Shown: in pieces, positions 34,777 through 46,728 of the stretch
Position numbering within the stretch: position 1 is the first letter of the stretch
Layout: each line of letters opens with the position of its first letter
Program-made: the position numbers and the translations under genes
Source of the DNA: Halomonas sp. McH1-25
GTDB lineage: Bacteria > Pseudomonadota > Gammaproteobacteria > Pseudomonadales > Halomonadaceae
Direction: 5' to 3'
Assembly: GCF_022348165.1 (NCBI RefSeq)
Contig: NZ_JAKRFI010000007.1
Span: 62,001 to 126,000, forward strand
DNA length: 64,000 nucleotides
Notes under the pieces: model-generated
Database searches by the model: none
What the model saw: the letters and a program-made list of their open reading frames with translations, nothing else
Told to the model about the DNA's origin: nothing

Positions 34777-36183
34777 ATGATTCGCCCCGTGTCGAGTTCC
34801 CAGCTCCGCTTGCTCCGGCTGTTGCCTGGCCTGGGGGGCGCGGTTTTGCTGCCGATGACGTCGTTCGCGGCCGTGACCGACCTCGATTACGTCGAGGCCG
34901 GCATCAAGCCACCCTCGGCCCCGCATACGTTGTACGAAAGCGTCGATGGACGTCGTTACGTCAACGCTGGGCTGATGCTCTACGGATTCGGTGCAGTGAC
35001 CGACGACGTCAACTTCGGCTCGGCGTACAGCATCGACGGGGCAGCCCCGACCCAGGAGGATCCCGCCTGGTGGGAGGCCGTGATCCAGCCTGCCCTGACG
35101 GCCGGCTGGAATACCCGGGCAGGCACGTTCTTCGCCGGCCTGCAGGGCAGCTATGCGCTGACCCGGGGCAGCCGTTACGGTGACGCCGCCGGTGCGACGC
35201 CGGGCCACCCCGAGCATGCCCGCCTCGATCGTGCCTACGTAGGATGGCGGAGCGCAGGCCTGTGGGCGGATTCGTTGGGCGAAGATGCGCTGACCCTGTC
35301 TTTCGGCGATCAGAAATTCATCTTTGGCGACGGTTTCCTGGTCGGCGATGGTTATACCGACATGGGCCGCTATGCCGCGTATTACATCGGTCCTAGTGAG
35401 AGCTTCGAGAATTCCGCGATTCTATCGCTGGATAGCCACAGCTGGCACGGCGACCTGTTCCATCTCGAGCAGGAACAGGACATCGGCAGCGGCGACGAGG
35501 AAAGCACGCACGCCAATGGCGTCAACGTGGATTATACCTGGGGCGACCGGGCCAAGATCGGTGCCGCCTATGTGCATACCTACGCCAGCGATATCGCCAC
35601 CCGCGAGGGCATGGATGTGTACAACCTGCGTGCCAAGGGCAAGCCGCTGGCCAGTGTGCCCGGGCTGGCGCTAGGCGGCCAGTGGGTTCACGAGACCAAC
35701 GACGAGCAGAACATCGACGAGACCGGCTGGTACCTGCAGGCTACCTACACCTTCCATGACAGGCCCTGGCGGCCCCAGGTGCTTTATCGCCGCGCGGAAT
35801 TCAGCGAGCGCTACGACACGCTGTTCTACGATTTTGCGGGCGGCTGGGGCAACTGGTTCATGGGCGAGATCGTCGGTGAGTACATGTTGTTCAACAGCAA
35901 TCTCGACATCGACATGATCAAGGCGTCAGTCAAGCCACGCGACGACCTGGAAACCGGCCTGATCGGCTACCGTTTTCGCTATCACGACAGTGCCGCGGCA
36001 GGGGCCGACGACAAGGATTTCGCACGGGAGCTGAACCTGTATGCCGACTGGACGGTGACCGAGCGGTTCTTCCTATCGGCAATCTATGCCGTGGCCTTTC
36101 CCGGAGAGGGCGCTGACGAGCGCTTCATGGGCAACGATGAAACGGCACAGCTCTTCGAAGTGTTTGCCTCATACCGCTTCTGA
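34777..36183 (+). CDS. Outer-membrane beta-barrel protein (porin-like, function unknown)
   Basis: 468 residues. N-terminal signal of about 31 residues (LPGLGGAVLLPMTSFA), then an alternating amphipathic sequence rich in Tyr, Gly and Trp with many short strands (YVNAGLMLYGFG, AAYYIGPSESF, GLIGYRFRYHD) and a terminal Phe (FEVFASYRF), the BAM signal for outer-membrane barrels. AAGGAGACACCGCC precedes the ATG. It resembles alginate-export/porin-like barrels in style, but no specific family is claimed. It stands alone, without a neighbouring transporter operon. Confidence 0.75.
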   Translation: MIRPVSSSQLRLLRLLPGLGGAVLLPMTSFAAVTDLDYVEAGIKPPSAPHTLYESVDGRRYVNAGLMLYGFGAVTDDVNFGSAYSIDGAAPTQEDPAWWEAVIQPALTAGWNTRAGTFFAGLQGSYALTRGSRYGDAAGATPGHPEHARLDRAYVGWRSAGLWADSLGEDALTLSFGDQKFIFGDGFLVGDGYTDMGRYAAYYIGPSESFENSAILSLDSHSWHGDLFHLEQEQDIGSGDEESTHANGVNVDYTWGDRAKIGAAYVHTYASDIATREGMDVYNLRAKGKPLASVPGLALGGQWVHETNDEQNIDETGWYLQATYTFHDRPWRPQVLYRRAEFSERYDTLFYDFAGGWGNWFMGEIVGEYMLFNSNLDIDMIKASVKPRDDLETGLIGYRFRYHDSAAAGADDKDFARELNLYADWTVTERFFLSAIYAVAFPGEGADERFMGNDETAQLFEVFASYRF

Positions 36184-36348
36184 GGGCTCGAGCCTCGAGG
36201 GGCCATCCTTGGCCGTGCTGCGTTGCATCCTGCTTGGGTAAGCTAATGTTAATTTGCATTAAGTAAAAGATGGATTCCATCATCGCTGAGCATGAAAATG
36301 CCTCATTGATGGTGGGGCGTTACGAAAAAGCGCGGCGTCATGACATGA

Positions 36349-36379
36349 CTGCCTCGCGATGCAGGGCGTCGCGAGGCAG
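36349..36379 (-). terminator. Hairpin after yfhL
   Basis: An 11-bp perfect stem CTGCCTCGCGA ... TCGCGAGGCAG with a 9-base loop, 38 bases beyond the yfhL stop on the minus strand. There is no T run, so terminator strength is uncertain. The rest of 36184-36416 is AT-rich around 36245 with no gene seen. Confidence 0.6.
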
Positions 36380-36416
36380 CGAATCGGATAACGGAAAGCG
36401 ACGGTCGGCAACGAAA

Positions 36417-36668
<252 letters not shown>

Positions 36669-36696
36669 TCAATCCTCGCTGCGTGGTGAGCGACCA

Positions 36697-39217
<2,521 letters not shown>

Positions 39218-39301
39218 GCCGCATCCCTCGTATGCTGTGAGTCTCTACGCGTATGCATATCCTGCGTGGCACGAGTCAGTGCCGATCGATTCTGGGGCGC
39301 G

Positions 39302-39331
39302 ATGATAGCACTTGGGCCGTAGTCCCGTCAT
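39302..39331 (-). promoter_or_regulatory. Possible sigma70 promoter of fabY
   Basis: On the minus strand ATGACG and TATCAT are 18 bases apart (39326-39331 and 39302-39307), about 85 bases ahead of the TTG start. It overlaps the palindrome TGACGTCA. Moderate consensus match only. Confidence 0.35.
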
Positions 39332-39420
39332 GACGTCAAGCATGAGTCCTGTCGCTCCGACATTCCAGGCGCTTTGCTGGTAGACTGACTGCCGCTTCCC
39401 GATCATTGCCTCGTTTGAGT

Positions 39421-40119
39421 ATGCAAGCCAATTCGCGTTCCATCACGACCAATCAGCACGGGCCGCATGACGAGCTATCGCGGCGGGTCGAACGCGGCCT
39501 TACGCACGCGTTGCGCAAGCCCGTAGCAGAGCACACGCAGCAAGCCTTCGCCCATGCCGATGCCTGGCTGAAGGCGCAGCGCGCACCGTTGATTTTCGAT
39601 GCCGGCTGCGGCGTGGGATTGTCGACTCGGCGCCTGGCGCTCATGTATCCCGACCACGCCGTGATCGGGATCGACCGCAGCGCGGATCGTCTGTCCCGCG
39701 AGCATGGCGAGCCGCCATCCAATGCGCTGCTGGTCCGAGCCGACCTGGTCGATTTCTGGCGACTGGCGCTGGCCTCGGGCTGGCAGCCTAGCAGGCATTA
39801 TCTGCTCTATCCCAACCCCTATCCCAAGGCGGCCCATCTCAAGATGCGCTGGCACGGCCATCCGGTCTTTCCCGCCATCGTGGCGTTGGGCGGGTGGCTC
39901 GAGGTGCGTTCCAACTGGCGTCTCTATCTCGAAGAATTCGCCTTGGCCGTCGAGCAAGCGGCAGGCCAGCGGCCCAAGGTCGTCGAGCATTATCCGGCAG
40001 GGGAGGGCCTGACTCCCTTCGAGGCCAAGTATCAGGCCAGTGGCCAGGCGCTATGGACGCTGGTGATGGAATTGCCTTATCGGCCCGAGCTGCTGCCGGG
40101 GTTAAGCGATATCCGCTAG
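39421..40119 (+). CDS. TrmB-like SAM-dependent methyltransferase
   Basis: 232 residues. Class I methyltransferase with the SAM loop FDAGCGVGLSTRRLA and acidic GIDRSADRLS. It resembles tRNA (guanine-N7)-methyltransferase TrmB: YPNPYPKAAHLKMRWHGHPVFPAI stands where TrmB has the PDPWPKKRHxKRR motif, but with only partial identity, so substrate may differ. The C-terminal TPFEAKYQASGQALWTLVMEL matches the TrmB TxFE.KF..G end. No good ribosome site; ATG 39421 is favoured over a TTG 15 bases upstream. A TAGACT -10-like hexamer lies at 39381-39386. Confidence 0.8.
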   Translation: MQANSRSITTNQHGPHDELSRRVERGLTHALRKPVAEHTQQAFAHADAWLKAQRAPLIFDAGCGVGLSTRRLALMYPDHAVIGIDRSADRLSREHGEPPSNALLVRADLVDFWRLALASGWQPSRHYLLYPNPYPKAAHLKMRWHGHPVFPAIVALGGWLEVRSNWRLYLEEFALAVEQAAGQRPKVVEHYPAGEGLTPFEAKYQASGQALWTLVMELPYRPELLPGLSDIR

Positions 40120-40207
40120 TGCGCAGCAGCGTCCTGGTTTTCCCGAATGTGCGCGGGGGCTAGACTGTCGTTCCCGTTGCGGTGGTCGATCGTTGAGGAG
40201 CGTCTCC

Positions 40208-40537
40208 ATGGGCTATGTGTATCTTTTCGTGGCCATAGTGGCCGAAGTGGTGGGCACCAGTGCCTTGAAAGCGTCCCAGGAGTTCACGCGTTTCTGGCCG
40301 AGTGTCGTGGTGGTGGTGGGCTATGGGATTGCCTTCTACATGCTGACCCTAGTGCTGCGCACCGTCCCGGTCGGTATCGCCTATGCATTGTGGGCCGGGC
40401 TGGGTATCGTGCTGGTCACGCTAATCGGCGTGCTGGCATTCGGCGAGAAGCTCGATGTGCCCGCCGTGCTCGGCCTGGCCCTGATCATCGCCGGCGTCGT
40501 GGTCATCCAGGCGTTTTCACAAGTGTCGGCCCATTAA
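40208..40537 (+). CDS. SMR family (EmrE/SugE-like) small multidrug transporter
   Basis: 109 residues with four hydrophobic helices. The essential membrane Glu is present as Glu13 in YLFVAIVAEVVGTSALK, followed by VPVGIAYALWAGLGIVLVT and GVVVIQAF, all EmrE-like. It works as a dual-topology dimer exporting cationic lipophilic compounds, with QacE/EmrE rather than SugE character. Start ATG 40208 is preceded by GAGGAGCGTCTCC. It is a single gene; a TAGACT -10-like hexamer lies at 40161-40166. Confidence 0.93.
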   Translation: MGYVYLFVAIVAEVVGTSALKASQEFTRFWPSVVVVVGYGIAFYMLTLVLRTVPVGIAYALWAGLGIVLVTLIGVLAFGEKLDVPAVLGLALIIAGVVVIQAFSQVSAH

Positions 40538-40588
40538 GCTGCCAGCATGCCCTTTCGCTCTCTTCCGCTATCAGTAAGGTCCTTTTTC

Positions 40589-42034
40589 ATGCCACGCCCG
40601 CTCGCCATCTTGCTCAGTCTCCTCGTGCTGAGCGCTGCTCCGCTGCCTGCCGCCATGGCGGCAAGTTTCGAAAACATTGCCCGTCTGGCAAACGAAGGTT
40701 ATGCGGTGGGTGCCAAGGCTCAACTGCTGGACAGCGGCGACGTGTTGGGTGAAATCGCTGCCGAGCGGCAGCTGTCGCCGGCCTCGGTCACCAAATTGTA
40801 CGCCTCGGCGGCGGCGCTGGAGCGCTGGGGGCCCCAGCATCGCTTCACGACGCGCCTGGTCACGACGGGGAACGTGGATGCACAGGGAATCCTGCGCGGC
40901 GATCTGGTGCTGGAGGGCGGGGGCGACCCGGCGCTGGCTACCGAGGATCTGTGGCATCTGGTACAGGGACTGCGCCAGCAGGGCGTGACAGCGGTGGACG
41001 GCACGCTGGTCATCAGCCAATGGCGTTATGGTCCGGTCGAATGCATCACCACCGACCGTTGCGAGTCGCAGGTGCGCTCGGCTCATGCCTACGATGCCCG
41101 GCTGTCATCGGCGGCCGTCAATTACGGGAGCTGGTGCGTAAGCGTCAAGCCGGCAGTCCAGGCGGGACTTCCGGCACGCATAGTGAGCTGCGATACCCTC
41201 GAGCCGGCCACGGTGGTGGATAACCAGACCACCACCGTGGCCGCCGGGGAGAAAGTCCGCCTGAATGCCGAGCGTGTGACCCAGGAGGGGGTCGACACGC
41301 TGCGCATCAAGGGACAGGTGCCGCTGGGCAGTGTGCCTTATCCGGTCTATCGCTCCAGTTCCGATCCCGCACGTCAGACCGGACGTACGTTGCTGGCGTT
41401 GCTTGAGCAGAGCGGCGTAGCGGTGAGCGGTGGGTTCGCGACCGGCGACACGCCGCCGCCATCCACGGCCAGACCGCTGGCCGCGGTAGAAGGCAAACCC
41501 CTACAGGAGTTGTTGTTGCGAACGCTGAATTATTCCAACAACTTCATGGCGGATGTGCTCAGTCTCAACCTGGTTGACGAGCCGCGCGCCTCGTTGGCTC
41601 AAGCCGGCCAGACACTCGAGGCGTTTGCCGAAAGCCTGCCGGGACATGGGCCAGTGACGCTGCTCAGCGGCAGTGGGCTGACCACAGAGAATCGTACCTC
41701 GGCGCAGGGCGTGAATGCCTTGCTCGAGGCCATGTATCGGCGTCCTGCCTTGTTCCCGACCTTCGTGGCCGGCCTGCAGTTGCCGGCCAATGGGCCGATG
41801 CGCTTCATCCGGCGGGGAAGCGAGACTTTCCGGAGTCACGTCATGCTCAAGACCGGAACGCTCAACGAGCCATTCGCGGTTCGCGCCGTCGGGGGCTACT
41901 TCCGAACCCAGAACGGTCGCTGGGGCAGCTTCAGTGTGCTGGTCAACGGCAATGGCGAGACGCCCTACCTGTCCTGGTCCGAGGTGCTGGATCCCCTGGC
42001 CGAGGATCTGACGGCAATGATCGAGGCCTATTGA
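40589..42034 (+). CDS. dacB: D-alanyl-D-alanine carboxypeptidase/endopeptidase PBP4 (DacB)
   Basis: 481 residues, MEROPS S13. Periplasmic, with a signal peptide of about 25 residues (cleavage near AAMAAS). The three active-site motifs are SVTK (Ser66-Lys69), SNN in RTLNYSNNFMAD and KTG in MLKTGTLN. It trims and cleaves peptidoglycan cross-links. The chosen ATG 40589 follows TAAGGTCCTTTTTC; a Met 14 codons upstream lacks a ribosome site and would add an unlikely leader. It lies about 50 bases after the SMR gene on the same strand. Confidence 0.93.
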   Translation: MPRPLAILLSLLVLSAAPLPAAMAASFENIARLANEGYAVGAKAQLLDSGDVLGEIAAERQLSPASVTKLYASAAALERWGPQHRFTTRLVTTGNVDAQGILRGDLVLEGGGDPALATEDLWHLVQGLRQQGVTAVDGTLVISQWRYGPVECITTDRCESQVRSAHAYDARLSSAAVNYGSWCVSVKPAVQAGLPARIVSCDTLEPATVVDNQTTTVAAGEKVRLNAERVTQEGVDTLRIKGQVPLGSVPYPVYRSSSDPARQTGRTLLALLEQSGVAVSGGFATGDTPPPSTARPLAAVEGKPLQELLLRTLNYSNNFMADVLSLNLVDEPRASLAQAGQTLEAFAESLPGHGPVTLLSGSGLTTENRTSAQGVNALLEAMYRRPALFPTFVAGLQLPANGPMRFIRRGSETFRSHVMLKTGTLNEPFAVRAVGGYFRTQNGRWGSFSVLVNGNGETPYLSWSEVLDPLAEDLTAMIEAY

Positions 42035-42049
42035 CGGTAGCGGCGGGCA

Positions 42050-42799
42050 TTACCAGCTATAGAGCAGCGAGGCGGCGGTGGTGCGGTCGGTGTGCTCGTC
42101 GCCGGCCTCGGGCGGGTCGGAGTTGTTCTTGAGCTCATAGGAAATGCGTAGCGCCAGGCTGGCGTTGAGCTGAGTGGTCAAGGCGGAAAAGGCGCGTGTC
42201 GTGACGTTCTCGTGAGTGCCCTCGACGGAAAACTCCTGCTGGAAATCCGAGCTGTCGGAAAATTCCCAGAGATAGTCCAGGGCGCCATAGCCGACCGCCA
42301 GGTCCTTGTTTTCGCCTTCCTCCAAAGCATCGCGCCGATAGCCTGGTCCGGCTTCGACCGACAGCGTGTGGGTCGGGCCATCAAGCACCTGCCGGCCGTA
42401 ACCGGCAATCGTCGTGAGCTGATAGTCGTAACCGCTGAAGCGGTCCTTTTCCCAGCGGGCGAAACCGAACAGGTAGTGCGGCCCATCGAGCTCGTAGCGC
42501 TCACGCCCCGCGATCAGATATTGCTCTGCGCTGGTGTCTTCATTCTCCTCCACCTTGCGTGTCTCGCCACGTAGGCTGTGTATCCAGCGATCCTTTAGCC
42601 AGGTGAAGCGACCCTTGGCAATCAACGTCTCGTTGTTGGTGTTGCCGGAGAGGTGGGTGTAGCCCAGTTCGGCCTGACCGGTGAACTTGGGGGCATCTTC
42701 ACTGGGTGCCGGTGGCGCATAGAACGCGGCGGCCAGCGACGGCACGAGACATGCCGCTGCGCTGGTAGCGATGAGGGCCGCAAGCCATGGACGAGGCAT
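42050..42799 (-). CDS. DUF481 family outer-membrane protein (YdiY-like)
   Basis: 249 residues with a signal of about 23 residues (ACLVPSLAAAF). The mature sequence is a predicted 12-stranded barrel: AELGYTHLSGNTNNETLIAKGRFTW, YLIAGRERYELDGPHYLFGFARWEKD, LRISYELKNNSD and a C-terminal LLYSW. DUF481/YdiY proteins are salt-inducible in some bacteria, which suits a halotolerant host, but the function is unknown. It lies 97 bases beyond mrcA in the same direction, beyond a hairpin. Confidence 0.88.
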   Translation of the reverse strand: MPRPWLAALIATSAAACLVPSLAAAFYAPPAPSEDAPKFTGQAELGYTHLSGNTNNETLIAKGRFTWLKDRWIHSLRGETRKVEENEDTSAEQYLIAGRERYELDGPHYLFGFARWEKDRFSGYDYQLTTIAGYGRQVLDGPTHTLSVEAGPGYRRDALEEGENKDLAVGYGALDYLWEFSDSSDFQQEFSVEGTHENVTTRAFSALTTQLNASLALRISYELKNNSDPPEAGDEHTDRTTAASLLYSW

Positions 42800-42860
42800 G
42801 TCGAAAACTCCCGGTTCTCTTCGTCATGCAGACAGGTGTCAATACGATCGGTGAAACGTC

Positions 42861-42891
42861 GCCGCCCGCCGGGACATGCCAGGCGGGCGGC
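42861..42891 (-). terminator. Terminator-like hairpin after mrcA
   Basis: Stem GCCGCCCGCC ... GGCGGGCGGC with an 11-base loop, 5 bases after the mrcA stop codon on the minus strand, then GACGTTT. Strong stem, weak T tract. Confidence 0.7.
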
Positions 42892-42896
42892 CGTTT

Positions 42897-45422
42897 TCAG
42901 AAGATCGCTTCGTAGGTGCCGGTACCCTGCGAGCCGCTGCTGGTTTCCAATTCTCGCTGGATGCGGCGCGGTGCATAGTCTGGCAGGTTGTCTTCGCGGA
43001 ACAGCTCCTCGACACCGCCCGGCTGATCGTCATGCAAGCGGCGACCCGTATCGGGATCGATGCGCGCCGTGACGATGCCCTCGGGGCGTTCGGGAACGCT
43101 TTCGGGGGTGCCTTCCAGTGCCTGACGCATGAATGCCTTCCAAATCGGCAGGGCGGCCTGGGCGCCATACTCGCCCGTGCTTTCGTTGCTGTCCTTGCCG
43201 ACCCAGACCGTGGTCACCAGCTCATTGTTGAAACCGGAAAACCAGGCATCGCGCTGCTCATTGGTCGTGCCGGTCTTGCCGACGATATCGCCACGATTGA
43301 GTTCGAGCGCTGCGCGTCCCGTACCGTGTTCGATGACGTCGCGCATCATGTCGCGCAGAATGTAGAGCGCCTGCGGGTCGACGACACGTTCAGCGATCGG
43401 ATAGGTCTTGCCGTCGATCAGCGTCTGGGTGGCGCCCTCGGCACAGTCGGGACAGGCGACCTTGGGGGTTGCCTCGGCTAGCGGCTCTTCCTGGCCGGCC
43501 TGCATGACGCGCTGGATATACCACGGCGACACCTTGAACCCGCCGTTGGCGAGGACGGCATAGGCATTGGCCATTTCCAGCGGCGTCAGCGAGGCGCTAC
43601 CCAAGGCCAGCGACAGACCGTGCGGCAGGCGGCCCTCGGCGAAACCGAAGCGTTCGAGGAACTCCAGGGCGTTGTCCAGGCCCAGCGATTGGAGCACCCG
43701 AATGGTGACCAAATTGCGCGACTGATAGAGGCCCACACGCAGACGAGTCGGCCCGCGGAACTCGCCTTCGGAGTTGCCGGGGCGCCAGTCGCCACCGACG
43801 TCGCTCATGACTACCGGTGCATCGTTGACCACGGTGGCGGCCGTCATGTCGCCTTGTTGTAGCGCGGCGAGATAGATGAACGGCTTGAAGATCGAGCCGG
43901 CCTGGCGGTTGGCCTGGATGGCCCGGTTGAACTTGCTGTGCTCGAAATTGAAGCCGCCCTGCAGCGCCCGGATGGCGCCGGTCTTGGGATCGAGCACCAC
44001 AATAGAGCCTTCGATACCCGGAGGCTGCGACAGGCGCCAGTTGTCGTCGCCGTCGCGCAGAATGCGCACCAAGGCACCACGCTCGGCGATCTGAGCGGCA
44101 CTCGTCGGCGCCTCGCCGCGCCATTTCGGGCTACGGTAAGGGCGCGCCCAGCTCATCGCCTCCCAGTCCAGTGTAATCAGCTCGGCATCCCGGGTCAGGA
44201 CCCGCATCTGCTGACCGTCGGTGGACACCACGATAGCCGGCTGCAACGGTCCGAGTACCGGCGTGCGGTCGAGTACCTTGAGCCAGTTGCTGACATCGCC
44301 TTCGATGCCGCTGACCTGAGCCTTGCTGCTCTGTGCCGCCTGGCGCGCAGTCTCCATGACTTCCGGCGATTCGGAAAGCTCTTCTTCCAGGCCTTCGCGC
44401 TGAGTGCGGTCCTGCGCCTCGACCAGGCTCGGCGGGATACCGGTTTCCTCGGGGCCGCGCCAGCCATGGCGGCGATCGTACTCGATCAGTCCCTCGACCA
44501 GGGCCTGGCGTGCCAAGGGCTGCAGTTCGCTGTCGAGGGTGGTGTAGATACTGTAGCCGCCGGTGTATGCCGCGTCGCCGTACTGCTCGACGGCGTATTG
44601 GCGCGCCATCTCGGCGATATAGTCCGCTTCGACCTCGACCTGGACCGTGTGGCGGTGGGCGGTCAGCGGGGATTGCACGGCCTGCTCGTAGGCGGCTTCG
44701 TCGATGTAGCCCAGATCGCGCATGCGATAGAGGATCCAGTTGCGCCGGATCAGCGAACGTTCCGGGTTGGCCAGCGGGTTGAAAGCCGACGGCGCCTTGG
44801 GCAGGCCGGCGATCATGGCCTTCTCGGCCAGGGTCAGCTCGGCCAAAGGTCTGTCGTAGTAGGTCTCGGCTGCCGCAGCGATCCCGTAGGCCCGGTTGCC
44901 CAGGAAGATCTTGTTCACATAGAGCTCGAAGATCTCCTCCTTGCTGAGGATCTGCTCCATCTGCAGGGACAGCAGAATCTCGCGAATCTTGCGGGTGAAG
45001 GTGCGATCCAGGGTCAGAAGATAGTTGCGCGCCACCTGCATGGTGATGGTGCTGCCTCCCGACTGGATGTCGCCGCCGCTGGCGATCAGCTCGAAGGCGG
45101 CACGCGCGAGGCCCTTGGGGTCGACACCGGGATGGTCGAAGAAGCTGGCATCCTCGGCGGCCAGAAAGGCCTGCACCATGTCCTCGGGAATGGTGTCGTA
45201 GGTCACGGGCATGCGCCGTTCCTCACCGAATTCTCCGATCAGCTTCTCGTCACGGGTAAAGATGCGCAGCGGAGTCTGCAGTTCGTAGTTCTGCAGTTGG
45301 CGCACGTCGGGCAGGCCGGGCGCGAAATACAGGGCGGCACCGATGACGGCCAGGATGGCGGCAGCGCTCAGCGAGACGATGAGCCACAAGGCCGAAGACA
45401 GCAGGCGTCTGAAAAGCTTCAT
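42897..45422 (-). CDS. mrcA: Penicillin-binding protein 1A (MrcA)
   Basis: 841 residues, a bifunctional class A PBP that polymerises and cross-links peptidoglycan at the inner membrane. One N-terminal helix (about residues 9-32), then the GT51 domain with catalytic Glu90 in LAAEDASFFDHPGVD and GGSTITMQVARNYLL, an OB-like insertion (about 310-450), and the transpeptidase domain with Ser510 in GSIFKPF, SRN in YQSRNLVTI and KTGTTNEQRDAWF. It is divergent from pilM, an arrangement conserved in Pseudomonas. Confidence 0.95.
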   Translation of the reverse strand: MKLFRRLLSSALWLIVSLSAAAILAVIGAALYFAPGLPDVRQLQNYELQTPLRIFTRDEKLIGEFGEERRMPVTYDTIPEDMVQAFLAAEDASFFDHPGVDPKGLARAAFELIASGGDIQSGGSTITMQVARNYLLTLDRTFTRKIREILLSLQMEQILSKEEIFELYVNKIFLGNRAYGIAAAAETYYDRPLAELTLAEKAMIAGLPKAPSAFNPLANPERSLIRRNWILYRMRDLGYIDEAAYEQAVQSPLTAHRHTVQVEVEADYIAEMARQYAVEQYGDAAYTGGYSIYTTLDSELQPLARQALVEGLIEYDRRHGWRGPEETGIPPSLVEAQDRTQREGLEEELSESPEVMETARQAAQSSKAQVSGIEGDVSNWLKVLDRTPVLGPLQPAIVVSTDGQQMRVLTRDAELITLDWEAMSWARPYRSPKWRGEAPTSAAQIAERGALVRILRDGDDNWRLSQPPGIEGSIVVLDPKTGAIRALQGGFNFEHSKFNRAIQANRQAGSIFKPFIYLAALQQGDMTAATVVNDAPVVMSDVGGDWRPGNSEGEFRGPTRLRVGLYQSRNLVTIRVLQSLGLDNALEFLERFGFAEGRLPHGLSLALGSASLTPLEMANAYAVLANGGFKVSPWYIQRVMQAGQEEPLAEATPKVACPDCAEGATQTLIDGKTYPIAERVVDPQALYILRDMMRDVIEHGTGRAALELNRGDIVGKTGTTNEQRDAWFSGFNNELVTTVWVGKDSNESTGEYGAQAALPIWKAFMRQALEGTPESVPERPEGIVTARIDPDTGRRLHDDQPGGVEELFREDNLPDYAPRRIQRELETSSGSQGTGTYEAIF

Positions 45423-45492
45423 TGAAGGCGGTATCCGTGGTGTTCGGGGGGTGGTCCGGCCGCGAGGAGCAGGTCAATCCATGAAACTAGGC

Positions 45493-45498
45493 ATTATA
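45493..45498 (-). promoter_or_regulatory. Probable mrcA -10 element TATAAT
   Basis: A perfect consensus hexamer on the minus strand in the mrcA/pilM gap, about 71 bases ahead of the mrcA ATG. The -35 (TGGTCG at 17 bases) is weak. Confidence 0.5.
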
Positions 45499-45663
45499 AG
45501 AACCTGGCGAGGCAGCGACCAGCGTTGATGGCCAGCTTCGCTCGTATGGGTGTAAACGATGGAAACATTAGGGGAACTCGTGATTTAGTGGCGCTCAAGA
45601 ATGAAGGATGTCAGCCGATACTACCAAGGCGGCATGCCGCGCATGGAACCGGGAGTGCACTAA

Positions 45664-46728
45664 TTGTTTGGGCTCAGTAAGTCTACCAACGGGCTGATCG
45701 GCGTGGATATCACTTCCGCCACGGTCAAGCTGATCGAGCTCAGACGCAGCGGGCAGCAATTTCGCGTCGAAAGCTACGCCGTCGGACCGTTGCGCGAAGG
45801 CGCGGTGGTCGAGCGGCGCATTCGCAACATGAGCGAGGTCGTCGACGTGTTGCGTCGCGTCGTCGACCGGGCGCGACCGCTCAGTCGGCGTGCCGCGGTC
45901 GCCGTGCCTGCCAGTGCCGCCATCACCAAGACCCTGACCTTGCCCGCCTCGTTGAGTGACGAGGAGATCGAGGCGCGTATCCAACTCGAGTCAGACAAAC
46001 ATATTCCTTTTCCGTTCAACGAGGTGGCCTTCGACTTCCAGCGTCTGGGTCTGAACGCGCGTTTCGGCGATCAGCAGGACGTGTTGCTGGTGGCTTGCCG
46101 CCAGCAGGATGTGGGTCAGCTCACCGATGCCATCGCTCAGGCGGGACTGGAACCCGAAGCGGTGGACGTCGAGACCTTCGCCCTGGAGCGAGTATACGGC
46201 GAACTGCGCCAGGCGGCTCGCAACCAGAGCGGCGCGGACGAATGTGTCGCCGTGGTGGATATCGGCGCGACCATGAACTCGTTTCATGTCCTGCGCGGGG
46301 GGCGCATCATTTACAGCCGTGACACGGTGTTCGGTGGCCGTCAGCTGACCGAGGAGATCCGCACCCGCTACGGCTTGAGCCTGGACGAGGCGGGTCTGGC
46401 CAAGAAGCGCGGCGGACTGCCTGACGACTACCGTCCCAATGTGCTGACACCCTTCCTCGACACGTTGATCCAGCAGGTCGGGCGTTCCCTGCAACTCTAC
46501 TACACGGCTGGGCGCAACCCCGAAGTCAAGAAAGTCATCCTTGCCGGTGGTTCCAGCGTGATCCCCGGTCTCAGCGAACGGCTGGCCACCGATAGCGGCA
46601 TGCCGGTGGAAGTCGCCAATCCGTTCCTGCGCATGAAGGTCAGCCCGCGCATCGATATCCACACCTTGGCCGGCGATGCACCCGCCATGCTTACCGCCTG
46701 CGGACTGGCGATGAGGACCCGGGCATGA
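45664..46728 (+). CDS. pilM: Type IV pilus assembly protein PilM
   Basis: 354 residues, cytosolic actin-like ATPase (FtsA fold) that binds PilN and links the alignment complex to the motor. The phosphate-binding loop GVDITSATVKLIEL and the actin-like VVDIGATMNSFHVLRGG and ILAGGSSVIPGL segments are present. The TTG start follows GGGAG by eight bases and matches the usual MFGL beginning. First gene of the pilMNOPQ operon: each following pil gene through pilP begins by ATGA overlap with the previous stop. Confidence 0.95.
   Translation: MFGLSKSTNGLIGVDITSATVKLIELRRSGQQFRVESYAVGPLREGAVVERRIRNMSEVVDVLRRVVDRARPLSRRAAVAVPASAAITKTLTLPASLSDEEIEARIQLESDKHIPFPFNEVAFDFQRLGLNARFGDQQDVLLVACRQQDVGQLTDAIAQAGLEPEAVDVETFALERVYGELRQAARNQSGADECVAVVDIGATMNSFHVLRGGRIIYSRDTVFGGRQLTEEIRTRYGLSLDEAGLAKKRGGLPDDYRPNVLTPFLDTLIQQVGRSLQLYYTAGRNPEVKKVILAGGSSVIPGLSERLATDSGMPVEVANPFLRMKVSPRIDIHTLAGDAPAMLTACGLAMRTRA

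Noticed and set aside
45480-45528. A 15-codon ORF between mrcA and pilM
   Set aside because: Too short, no signal or family, and it overlaps the mrcA -10 element.
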